From contig NZ_JAKIRP010000011.1 of the NCBI RefSeq assembly GCF_021646545.1, forward strand, positions 124,001 through 188,000: a stretch of 64,000 bases of DNA, read 5' to 3'. Under the pieces are notes generated by a model. The model saw only the letters and a list, made by a program, of their open reading frames with translations, was not told the origin of the DNA and searched no databases. Shown here one piece after another: positions 45,427 through 53,614 of the stretch. Both the position numbers and the translations under genes were made by a program. The stretch is from Chitinophaga filiformis (lineage in GTDB: Bacteria > Bacteroidota > Bacteroidia > Chitinophagales > Chitinophagaceae). Within the stretch, counting starts at the first letter, position 1. Each line of letters begins with the position of its first letter.

Positions 45427-45825
45427 TTATTTCTTCAAGAGTTTATCCAGCGCATAACTATTGTATGTAACATACCCCAAAAGCAAAGCAAAAAATACCA
45501 CATGGATCAATTGAGAAACAAGCGCCTCCCAGCTCTCGATCAGCGTGGTACCCAATATCAAAAATATCATTACAATACTTCCGGCAATCAGTGACTGCCT
45601 GGTAAACAATCCGATAATCAGCAATAATCCTATCAGGAATTCTGCTACAGGAAGTGCATAACTGAAAGGCTTTACAAGAGAAGCTGGCAGCATGGAGTTT
45701 TCAAAGCTCTTAACCATCCAGCCACTGAACTTATCGAGTTTGGGTAATCTCACCAGCCCGTGTCCGAACATACTAACACCTATGGCCAGGCGCAGGATTA
45801 AAAAGCTGACTGTGTTGTTGATCAT
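45427..45825 (-). CDS. DoxX family membrane protein
   Basis: About 132 residues with four predicted membrane helices: FLILRLAIGVSMFGHGLVRLPKLDKFSGW at the start, then LPVAEFLIGLLLIIGLFTR, and two more. This matches DoxX-type proteins, whose role is uncertain (often linked to redox or sulfur metabolism). The frame runs to 45870, but the ATG at 45823-45825 (MINNTVSF) fits the family better. It is divergent from the retron operon, with 168 bases between starts. Confidence 0.82.
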   Translation of the reverse strand: MINNTVSFLILRLAIGVSMFGHGLVRLPKLDKFSGWMVKSFENSMLPASLVKPFSYALPVAEFLIGLLLIIGLFTRQSLIAGSIVMIFLILGTTLIESWEALVSQLIHVVFFALLLGYVTYNSYALDKLLKK

Positions 45826-45993
45826 TTGCGTGTATTTAACTGTTTGACGAGGCAAATTTCGGTCAGGCAATTATCATCCTGCCTGTACGATTGGAGGATA
45901 ATTCTGTACTTTTTCCGGAAAGCTAGAGAAAATTTATCCCATTCATATAAAAAATAATATTATTTTGGCTGCTGTGTTTAATGTTGTTAGCTC

Positions 45994-48900
45994 ATGCGAT
46001 TTATAAAGCAAACAAAGCTTTTCTTTAGAGAGGGGAATTCGGACAAGACCTATGAGATTGATTTATGTGAAGTTGGCCCCGGACAATATGTCGTAAACTT
46101 CCGCTATGGTAAGCGGGGTAGTGCATTAAAAGAAGGTAGCAAAACAGTGTCCCCGGTAGACCTGCCAACAGCCACCGCTATCTATGATGCGCTTGAAAAA
46201 GAAAAACGCTCCAAGGGATATTCTGCCGAACAGGATGCTGGTCCGGTAGCAGAATTTGTTTCTCCTGATACATCACAGGTGCAGAATCCTGCTCATGTGG
46301 CTATTTTGAAACGCCTGGAGTATGCGCTGAAAAGGCATTCAAAGTTCAAAACTGAATGGAAGACTTCCCGCGTTATCTGGAAGGCAGGTGAATACCGTAT
46401 CAGGGAAGCGGCCCCCATTATCGCGAAACTGATAGAACGGGAGGATGCTATGCAACGCTACTCCTCACTGTGGGCCCTGGGCCGTTGTGGAAGCGAGAAC
46501 GATATCCCGACGCTGAAAGCCTATGCGGAAAATAGTAGCTATCCTTACTACCTGCGCCAGATGGCCACTCATGCCATGTTACTCTTATTGGCTGAAGATG
46601 CTCGTAAGAGTTATATAGCGCAATTCGAAAAGGGACTGCCGCCGGAATTTCAGGAGGCGATAAGATCGGCTGGCAAACAAGCGCTGGGCAAGCTGCTGGA
46701 AGAACGGGTAAAAATACTGTCGCAGCCGTCCTATCCACTACTCGAAGAACTGTATATAGTAAGTATTGCAAATCCTCTTGTACGGGAAGTATTGTTGAAG
46801 TTCCTGGGTACATTACCCTTCAAAGTCAATTTCTTCCAGCATATCCGTCACCTGTTCAAACAAGCTGAAATCAGGGATGACCATGAGTTGATAGCCATGC
46901 TGGCTGAACGCTTTGAAAGGGAACAGCACAATGCAGGCGATGGCACTTACGCCAGCAAAAAAAGGCCATATCCTAAACATACCCGTTCTTATCTGCGCCG
47001 GCGTATACTGAGGCGATTGAAGCAGATGGGTAATCAGCATGATCTTAATTATGTCAGGTTTTCGACAGCCATATTACTGCAATACGATGCGGCCAAGCAT
47101 ACCGGTCCCCTTACGCAGCCATGGCGGAATGCCCCTTATGATAGTATCTACAGTCCTGCTACACACCATTTCCCGGCTAATGCAAAGGCGGTATTGCTCA
47201 ACTACATTTTGCAGGGCAATAATAAAAAGCTGGAACTGATAGCTGACGGTACTTTGTGGTATATTAAACAGGACCGTTCGGGTACATCCAGTCAGCAGTC
47301 CGGCCATCAGCCGAATAAAGGAGAAAGTCTGCTGAAAAAAGTGGCTGCTTTATTCCGCGGCAGCCGTAAGTCTACAGATATACAGCCCGGCATTTCAACT
47401 GAACAGGTGGTTAAGCCCGTCGACAGTGAAGTGCCTTTCCTGCACCTCTGGCAACAACTGCCACAGGCATTTATTCAGTTGCTGGTAAAAGGAAAGCTGG
47501 ATGAAATCCACGACTTTGCGCTGCATCAGCTGTTACAACATCCGGAATACGAGGCGCTGAAGGAAAAGATGGATAGTCACGTCATTCGTGCTTTACTGGC
47601 CAATCCTTTCCGCCTGCCACAGGAGTTCGGTCTGCAGCTGGCCAGAGAGAAATTCGATATCAATCATCCTTCCCTGCCCATTATACTGGCTTTATTGTAT
47701 AGCATTTCCGCCGAAGCGCGTGAACAGGCACTGGAATGGACGGCGGCAAGACCAGACCTTTGCCTGGCAGATGTCGACTTCCTCCGTGAGCTGATCTTCT
47801 GTCCGTATGAAGAGGTCCGTGCATTTGCAGGAGCGCAACTGGCGCAATACAAGCCTGCTGACGATAAAATCAGGCTGCTTACAGGTAAAGTAATTGCTTA
47901 TCTGCTTTCATTGAAAGAAGCAGACGAGCAGCTTAATGATACACTCACAGATGGTTGCCTCATTCTTGAGAAACATTTCAAAGATGCACTGATACAGCTG
48001 GATTTCAAAGTGATAGAAGACCTGTTACAGAGTGAATTGCCTGCAGCACAGGCACTGGCTGCCCGTTTGTTGTTCCTCAAGAAACAACAATTCAAACTTG
48101 ATCTGATCACAGACAGCCTGTTGCACCGTTTACTGGAACATCCTTATCAGCCGGTACGAACTGCTGGTATCGACGTCATATCTGCTATCGGTGATGCGGA
48201 ACTGGTGAAACGCCATGGGCTTTTATTCTTCTGTTGCAGTGCTTCTTATGCCGATGTGAGGAGCGCAGTGAGACCATTGCTGAAACGCCTTGCAGAACAG
48301 TACTCTGAACTGGCGGTATGGCTGGTGAATGAGCTGGTGCCCTTACTGATGCGAAAAGAAACATCTGAGGGACTACATGCAGATCTTGCCACATTGCTGA
48401 GCACTGAGCTGGTAGGACACTTACAGGATATCGATCAGGCAACCGCTTTACGTTTATTATATTCCAATTATCGCCCTGCCCAGGCTTTCGGTGTATTGGT
48501 GCTGGAGAAATATATCCCGGCAGAAAGTCTTACTATCAAGCAGGTTATCGCTGCCGGTAACCATGAATTGGAGGCCGTAAGACAATGGTGCCACCGGTTC
48601 TTCCAGCAACATGTTGCACGCATCCGGCAGGAAAGAGATTCGGCCGTGGCCTTGCTGGACGCTACCTGGGAAGATACGCGTGTTTTTGCCGAAGCATACT
48701 TCCGCACGCAGTTTGAGGCGGCAGATTGGTCGGCAGAATCGCTGGTGGCAATTGCCGATAGCGTGAACCCTACTGTACAAGCCTTCGGGCGCGAATTGCT
48801 TACCCGTTTCTTCCGGGAAGAGGATGGCGCCGTTTACCTGATGAAACTCAGTCAGCATCCCGGGGTAGCTATGCAGTTGTTCGCTACGAACTACCTGGAG

Positions 48901-49200
48901 AACTATGCAGCAGGTAACCTGCCCTATCTCATGGAACTCGAACATTATTTCAGATCTGTACTGTCGAGAGTGAACAAAGCCCGTGTAGCCAAAGAGAGGA
49001 TCTTTAACTTCCTTGAAAAAGAAGCGCTGCGATCACAGGAAGCCGCTACCTATATCGGAGGTATTATCACGGATATATCCGCTACCGTAGCTATCGGCGA
49101 TAAGGCCCGCTGTATTTCGCTCATGCGTAATATCCATCAGTCATATCCTGAGCTGTCCTTACCAGTACGATTTACCGATTTTCCCATGAAACAATCTTAA
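45994..49200 (+). CDS. Retron-associated WGR and HEAT/ARM-repeat protein
   Basis: 1068 residues. Residues 1-~75 form a WGR-type domain (TKLFFREGNSDKTYEIDL, then YVVNFRYGKRGSALKEG), a nucleic-acid-binding module known from PARPs and MolR. The WGR triplet is changed to YGKRG. The rest is an alpha-solenoid of HEAT/ARM repeats, for example REAAPIIAKLIEREDAMQRY near 134 and VRTAGIDVISAIGDAELV near 710. No enzymatic motif is visible. It is the first gene of a three-gene set: the SWIM protein starts 10 bases later and the retron RT follows. This matches the ARM component I recall for type XIII retrons. It probably acts as effector or scaffold with the msDNA; that is inference. Confidence 0.8.
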   Translation: MRFIKQTKLFFREGNSDKTYEIDLCEVGPGQYVVNFRYGKRGSALKEGSKTVSPVDLPTATAIYDALEKEKRSKGYSAEQDAGPVAEFVSPDTSQVQNPAHVAILKRLEYALKRHSKFKTEWKTSRVIWKAGEYRIREAAPIIAKLIEREDAMQRYSSLWALGRCGSENDIPTLKAYAENSSYPYYLRQMATHAMLLLLAEDARKSYIAQFEKGLPPEFQEAIRSAGKQALGKLLEERVKILSQPSYPLLEELYIVSIANPLVREVLLKFLGTLPFKVNFFQHIRHLFKQAEIRDDHELIAMLAERFEREQHNAGDGTYASKKRPYPKHTRSYLRRRILRRLKQMGNQHDLNYVRFSTAILLQYDAAKHTGPLTQPWRNAPYDSIYSPATHHFPANAKAVLLNYILQGNNKKLELIADGTLWYIKQDRSGTSSQQSGHQPNKGESLLKKVAALFRGSRKSTDIQPGISTEQVVKPVDSEVPFLHLWQQLPQAFIQLLVKGKLDEIHDFALHQLLQHPEYEALKEKMDSHVIRALLANPFRLPQEFGLQLAREKFDINHPSLPIILALLYSISAEAREQALEWTAARPDLCLADVDFLRELIFCPYEEVRAFAGAQLAQYKPADDKIRLLTGKVIAYLLSLKEADEQLNDTLTDGCLILEKHFKDALIQLDFKVIEDLLQSELPAAQALAARLLFLKKQQFKLDLITDSLLHRLLEHPYQPVRTAGIDVISAIGDAELVKRHGLLFFCCSASYADVRSAVRPLLKRLAEQYSELAVWLVNELVPLLMRKETSEGLHADLATLLSTELVGHLQDIDQATALRLLYSNYRPAQAFGVLVLEKYIPAESLTIKQVIAAGNHELEAVRQWCHRFFQQHVARIRQERDSAVALLDATWEDTRVFAEAYFRTQFEAADWSAESLVAIADSVNPTVQAFGRELLTRFFREEDGAVYLMKLSQHPGVAMQLFATNYLENYAAGNLPYLMELEHYFRSVLSRVNKARVAKERIFNFLEKEALRSQEAATYIGGIITDISATVAIGDKARCISLMRNIHQSYPELSLPVRFTDFPMKQS

Positions 49201-49210
49201 ACCCTGGAAG

Positions 49211-50869
49211 ATGTTATTTAACTATAGATATAGCGGACAAACCGAGGTTTACAGCAATGCAACATCAGCTGGAATATCATTTGCCCCTGATACACACCGG
49301 GAGCCGACCTTCTTCAACGGCAAACTGCGTAAAAAGATCGCCTTCCGGGAAGCAATTTCAGCTTTGCACGATGTCGTGGTATCTGACCTTCGTTTCAAAC
49401 CCAAAGACAAAACCGCCTATAAAGAATGGGCCGCTCAGCAGGAATCAGTCTGGCTTGCCGAGTACATGGGCCAGTACAATGCAGATGCCGCCAATGAGCG
49501 CATCAATGCCCTGAACCTGGAACTGCGCAGCATTTACAATGAGAAGGAAAAAGTAATGGCCCCTTTTTATAAAGCCCGTAAAGCCTATTTCGATTACCTG
49601 TACCAGAAAGACAGGGACGCATGGTTTGTGCTCGATCCTGTTATCAGCGTACACCCGGATGAGATATTCTTCGAATGTTTCAGCCAGGACGAATCTGCCT
49701 ACGGTAAACTAAGCGCCAGCTACAATGTGTTCAAAGAAGTGAACGAGTTCCAGTGTGGTACTACCAATATTGATTATTCTGCCGCATTATATAATGAATT
49801 TCAGAAGATCCGCGACTATAAGGAAACCACCTTTTCTGTCGATCCTGCCGGCTTCTCCGTGCAGACCACAAAGGAGGAGATGTTCCGTGAAGTGAAGATA
49901 GACCTGCCCGATAGCTGGGTACGCGGATTCCTGCAGGTAAGTTCCGCGATGACACTACCTGCTGCCAGCTTTGACCTGCACCCGATGGACGTCTACAACT
50001 TCTGTAGCTGGCTGCGGAGGTTCAAAGAGAAAAAAGGTCCGCGTTCCATCCGTTTTGTGCTGGACCCTGGCCAACCAGTGAAGGCAATATTCGAACCCTG
50101 GAATAAAGAGATCATCTGCGCACGTTCCATCTATACCGGTCCCCAACGCAGAGAGATCCGCATATGGGGCCGCAGGCGACTGCTCATCCTCGAACGCCTC
50201 ATCCCCGTTGCAAAGAAGTTTACCGTACATCTTACGGGCAGCGGTTTGCCGTCTTTCTATGTAGCCGATCTGGGCGACATGCAGTTTACACTGGGCCTCT
50301 CCGGATGGACAGCCAACGACTGGTCACGTGCCGGGCAGTTTGATCTGATGGCGCCAAGAGCCGCGGTGGAAGATGCAACGAAGCTTCGCGTGTTCAGTGA
50401 GTTACAACAGATGTGGATGGGAAAACCAGAGGAGATCTCCGCAAGAACAGGTGTATCTGTTCCTGAAGTACTGGCTACATTAGGTATCTATACACAGGCA
50501 GGTAAAGTGATCTACGACCTGCATACAGGCTATTACCGTTTGCGTGAGCTAAGCAGGGACCCTTTGCCACTGGACCAGTTAAGGTTCTCTAATCCTAAAG
50601 AAGAATCAGCTACGCGACTGATAAAGGAAGGTAAGATCTCCATGTCAGTACAACACGTGCCGTCGGTAGGATTACAGGTTGAGGGACAGATCACTGCAGA
50701 GCGGCGTACATACCGCCCGGTTATTGTAATCGATAACGATGAGCGTATGAGCACAGGGCATTGTGATTGTTATGACTACATCACGAACAAGCTCTATAAA
50801 GGCCCTTGCGAACATATGCTGGCACTGCGTATGGCATATGAAAAGAATAAGACTAACAATAACGCATAA
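49211..50869 (+). CDS. Retron-associated winged-helix/SWIM zinc-finger protein (WHSWIM)
   Basis: 552 residues. The C-terminus holds a SWIM zinc finger (Cys 518, Cys 520, Cys 533, His 535; GHCDCYDYI and GPCEHML), a DNA- or protein-binding module. Upstream, residues ~390-447 look like a winged helix (KLRVFSELQQMWMGKPEEIS, then VPEVLATLGIYTQAGKVIYD). The large N-terminal part is unassigned. The gene is coupled to the WGR-HEAT gene (10-base gap) and followed by the retron RNA. The WH-plus-SWIM layout corresponds to the WHSWIM partner of type XIII retrons. Confidence 0.8.
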   Translation: MLFNYRYSGQTEVYSNATSAGISFAPDTHREPTFFNGKLRKKIAFREAISALHDVVVSDLRFKPKDKTAYKEWAAQQESVWLAEYMGQYNADAANERINALNLELRSIYNEKEKVMAPFYKARKAYFDYLYQKDRDAWFVLDPVISVHPDEIFFECFSQDESAYGKLSASYNVFKEVNEFQCGTTNIDYSAALYNEFQKIRDYKETTFSVDPAGFSVQTTKEEMFREVKIDLPDSWVRGFLQVSSAMTLPAASFDLHPMDVYNFCSWLRRFKEKKGPRSIRFVLDPGQPVKAIFEPWNKEIICARSIYTGPQRREIRIWGRRRLLILERLIPVAKKFTVHLTGSGLPSFYVADLGDMQFTLGLSGWTANDWSRAGQFDLMAPRAAVEDATKLRVFSELQQMWMGKPEEISARTGVSVPEVLATLGIYTQAGKVIYDLHTGYYRLRELSRDPLPLDQLRFSNPKEESATRLIKEGKISMSVQHVPSVGLQVEGQITAERRTYRPVIVIDNDERMSTGHCDCYDYITNKLYKGPCEHMLALRMAYEKNKTNNNA

Positions 50870-50926
50870 GCAGAAAAAGAAGATGAGGAGATAAAAAAGA
50901 AATGAAAGAAAAAAATGCAATATGTA

Positions 50927-50957
50927 TTTGTACTTTCAATAATTGTCTCTATCTTTC
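50927..50957 (+). promoter_or_regulatory. Candidate promoter of the retron RNA
   Basis: TTTG (50927-50930), then 19 bases, then TATCTTTC (50950-50957). This matches the Bacteroidota consensus TTTG-N19-21-TAnnTTTG with one mismatch. A start about 7 bases downstream (~50964) would place the a1 arm at the 5' end of the RNA. Confidence 0.6.
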
Positions 50958-50975
50958 GCATCAGAAAAAGATCTT

Positions 50976-51208
50976 TGTAAAGAGGAAATGATTGCACTTG
51001 CGCCTGGTTTCAGGAAGAGTGATGTTTCGTCACTCAGGTAACATGACATTTTCATGCTTCACTAAATGCAATCTTTACTTTGGGAGGGGCGTACCTACTA
51101 GTATTTTACGGTACAAGCCCCGGGGGCTCAAAATACCAGTAGGTACGCCCCTCCCTGGAGTTGATTGATTTAGTCAATGGCTTGCACGAAGGCCGTTTCC
51201 TCTTTACA
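50976..51208 (+). ncRNA. Retron msr-msd RNA
   Basis: The ends are complementary: TGTAAAGAGGAAA (50976-50988, a1) and TTTCCTCTTTACA (51196-51208, a2), 13 bp perfect, extendable by a G-U and a G-C pair. Just inside a1 lie short msr hairpins: CCTG-GTTT-CAGG (51003-51014), GAGTGA-TGTTTCG-TCACTC (51017-51035) and CATGA-CATTT-TCATG (51042-51056), the first two with UUU in the loop. Next comes the long msd hairpin (51082-51155). A G just 3' of a1 (50990 or 50994) would be the 2'-5' branch base. It lies directly upstream of the RT gene, the standard retron arrangement. Confidence 0.88.
51082..51155. repeat. Long msd inverted repeat
   Basis: The 26-base arms (51082-51107 and 51130-51155, GGGAGGGGCGTACC... 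against ...GGTACGCCCCTCCC) differ at one position. The 22-base spacer has its own small palindrome, AGCCCCGGGGGCT. Reverse transcription would give a long hairpin single-stranded DNA. Confidence 0.9.
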
Positions 51209-51303
51209 TTATTTTTCTGTTGACCCTTATCTCCCCTTTTTTTCTTTTCCGCTTTTTACTTGAACGAACTTTCTTTTATCAGCAATAAACCGTCTGAAAG
51301 ATT

Positions 51304-52809
51304 ATGGCAGAAGGATTGACGCGTCAGCAACTATATGACCGTATCAGAGCATCTACCAAAGATGAAGTCATCCTGGAAGAAATGACCCGCCTGGGTTTCT
51401 GGCAAAAAAATACCATTAAGCCCTCCCCTTCGGAAGCCCTGATCCACAGGGAAGCCGACTTACACCGAGAACTGAATAAGTTACTGGAAGAGAAGCGCCG
51501 CTACCAGAACCGGGAGAAAATGCTGCTTGAAATGCGTAAGCAGCGCATGGCAGCAGCGAAGGCTAAAAGAGCAGCGACAAAACTGCGCAATGAAGAAAAG
51601 CGTAAGGAGAAAGCTGCTCTATGGGCTGAACAGAAAGAAAAAAACATCGTCTACCTGGGCGAAGATGTATCCCAGGGCCTGAATAAGACTGTTTCCGATA
51701 CCGAACGTCTCACGGCAGCAGGCCTGCCTGTCTTTCATGATGGCGTTGCACTGGCAGCCGCTATGGGTATCAGCATCGGCAAACTACGCTTCCTGGCCTT
51801 TAACAGGAAGGTGGGACATATCACACACTATAAGCGGTTCTATATACCTAAAAAGTCTGGCGGCAAACGCCTGATCTCCGCTCCCATGCCACAGCTGAAG
51901 GCTACACAGTACTGGATACTGGAAAACATCCTGTATAAGGTACCTAACAGTAATGCAGCGCATGGCTTTGTGCCGGGAAGGTCCATCGTTACCAATGCGG
52001 CGCATCACGTAGCACAGGATATTGTGATTAATATCGACCTGCGCGACTTCTTCCCCACTATTGAATACAAGCGGGTGAAAGGCATGTTCTGCAAACTGGG
52101 TTACAGTGAACAGGTAGCTACCATTCTGGCACTGTTGTGTACAGAACCGGAGGTTGACCAGGTAGCGCTCGATGGAAAGGACTATTATGTGGCCAATACT
52201 AATCGCCATCTGCCGCAGGGCGCCCCTTGCAGCCCGGCTATTACGAATATTATCTGCTTCCGTCTCGACCGTCGTTTTGAAGGTCTGGCCCGCAGGTTCA
52301 GTTATACTTATACCCGCTACGCAGATGACATGACCTTCTCTGCCAGAGAAACCGCTGCAGATGATGCAGGCAAGCTGATTTGGGGCGTAAAACAGGTGGT
52401 GAAGGAAGAAGGCTTCGTAATCCATCCTGATAAGTTAAAAGTGATGCGGAAGGGCGATAAAAGAGAAGTAACCGGTATTGTGGTGAATGATAAGTTGAGC
52501 CTGGACAGGGAAACATTGCGTAAGTTCAGGGCCCTGCTGCACCAGATATCCGTATCCGGATTAGCGGGTAAACAATGGGGCAAGGGCAATATTGTCAGCA
52601 GCGTGGAAGGTTATATCAACTATGTATTGATGGTGAAACCTGAAGCCGGTAAGCAACTGAAAGATAAGTGGCGCCTATTGCTGAACCGGGATGATATCAA
52701 GGCGCAGGCACGTACAGCTGCGACACAACCTATCGTACCACCCACACCACCCTCAGGTAAAGAGAATAATAGCAATGAAGGCGATAAACCCTGGTGGGAT
52801 ATTGTATAA
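51304..52809 (+). CDS. Retron reverse transcriptase
   Basis: 501 residues. A charged, probably coiled-coil N-terminus (about 50-115, rich in Lys/Arg/Glu/Ala) precedes the RT. Motifs are KSGGKRLISAP (motif 1, ~185-194), NAAHH (231-235, the retron-specific NAxxH), motif A INIDLRDFFPTIEY (D245), LPQGAPCSP (303-311), the catalytic YADD (339-342) and VTG (389-391, retron-specific). It should prime from the branch G of the msr RNA encoded just upstream and make msDNA. The extended N-terminus and Pro-rich tail are unusual beside short retron RTs such as Ec86. A strong terminator follows. Confidence 0.95.
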   Translation: MAEGLTRQQLYDRIRASTKDEVILEEMTRLGFWQKNTIKPSPSEALIHREADLHRELNKLLEEKRRYQNREKMLLEMRKQRMAAAKAKRAATKLRNEEKRKEKAALWAEQKEKNIVYLGEDVSQGLNKTVSDTERLTAAGLPVFHDGVALAAAMGISIGKLRFLAFNRKVGHITHYKRFYIPKKSGGKRLISAPMPQLKATQYWILENILYKVPNSNAAHGFVPGRSIVTNAAHHVAQDIVINIDLRDFFPTIEYKRVKGMFCKLGYSEQVATILALLCTEPEVDQVALDGKDYYVANTNRHLPQGAPCSPAITNIICFRLDRRFEGLARRFSYTYTRYADDMTFSARETAADDAGKLIWGVKQVVKEEGFVIHPDKLKVMRKGDKREVTGIVVNDKLSLDRETLRKFRALLHQISVSGLAGKQWGKGNIVSSVEGYINYVLMVKPEAGKQLKDKWRLLLNRDDIKAQARTAATQPIVPPTPPSGKENNSNEGDKPWWDIV

Positions 52810-53031
52810 CAAGTAATAATAGTTATAGGCGTCAGTCAACCTGCCTGCAGCGTCGCCCTTGTGTTTTTAGCGCCGGGTACAACCACGGATAGCAAAGATC
52901 AATGAACGTCCTTCAGAAGATTACCTGATTACGCCGGTATCCAAATGGAAAGAGCCCATATCTCATTTTGATATGGGCTCTTTTTTATAAATAGAGGATT
53001 AGTAAATCTCTGATGATAAAATTAAGCATTT
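52810..53031. other. Post-retron spacer with degenerate dispersed repeat
   Basis: About 52840-52893 contains GTGTTTTTAGCGCCGGGTAC, a decayed copy of the dispersed repeat core. The terminator below follows. No gene. Confidence 0.55.
52949..52988 (+). terminator. Intrinsic terminator of the retron operon
   Basis: A perfect 14-bp stem AAAGAGCCCATATC / GATATGGGCTCTTT (52949-52962 / 52970-52983) is followed by a T tract. It ends the RT transcript 140 bases after its stop, and may also serve the convergent lipoprotein gene. Confidence 0.88.
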
Positions 53032-53394
53032 TTATTGATTAAATGGATGCATATCTATCACCGTATCATTTCTATAGTAAGTGCCTAGTTGACGCTGGCC
53101 TTTTTCATTATAGGTGATAGTTGGTCCATCTTTCTTATCACGCTTATAAAATTGCACCGCGGCTACCTGCCGGTTGTAGTTAAAGACCTTTACATAGGAA
53201 AGCGCTGTATCTTTCTTATGCGTATAGACTTCCGTCTTCAGATAAACTCCTCCCTGTCCCTGTAAGGTCTCTGTGAGTCTATAGTCTGCCGTATCTGCCA
53301 GTGCATATGGATCGTTGGTAATGGGGCCTGCAGACTGCCTGCATGCATAACAGCTGAATAAAGCTGTAATGGTAACGGATAAGTAGTATTTCAT
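53032..53394 (-). CDS. Small lipoprotein with MORN-like tail
   Basis: 120 residues. A short export signal ends in SCYACRQS, where Cys 18 is the likely lipidation site. The C-terminal part has a MORN/YwqK-like repeat (DKKDGPTITYNEKGQRQLGTYY). Nothing else is recognisable. It converges on the retron terminator and is divergent from the P450 gene. Confidence 0.6.
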   Translation of the reverse strand: MKYYLSVTITALFSCYACRQSAGPITNDPYALADTADYRLTETLQGQGGVYLKTEVYTHKKDTALSYVKVFNYNRQVAAVQFYKRDKKDGPTITYNEKGQRQLGTYYRNDTVIDMHPFNQ

Positions 53395-53614
53395 ATTGTG
53401 GTATTGTTACAGCAATCTAGCTGGTTTTTCTTAAAATGATGTCTGCAACGAGAGAAATCTCAAGTCGTTAACAACGAGTTAACTTTTTCCTCAGCACATT
53501 AAACTATTTTAGTCGAGTGTATGTTAAATAGCTATAATATAGCATCCAGTAATCTTATCTATTTGTATCAGGGACAATAACCGAATCTGTATTCTACGAC
53601 AACTCAAAGATTGT

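Noticed and set aside
51082-51155. Interpretation of the long hairpin as a simple terminator of the SWIM gene
   Set aside because: It has no T tract, the stem is far longer than needed, and it is enclosed by 13-bp complementary ends and msr-type hairpins directly before a retron RT.
51784-52425. A 213-codon minus-strand frame inside the reverse transcriptase gene
   Set aside because: The RT motifs on the plus strand are unambiguous. The minus frame is a shadow.
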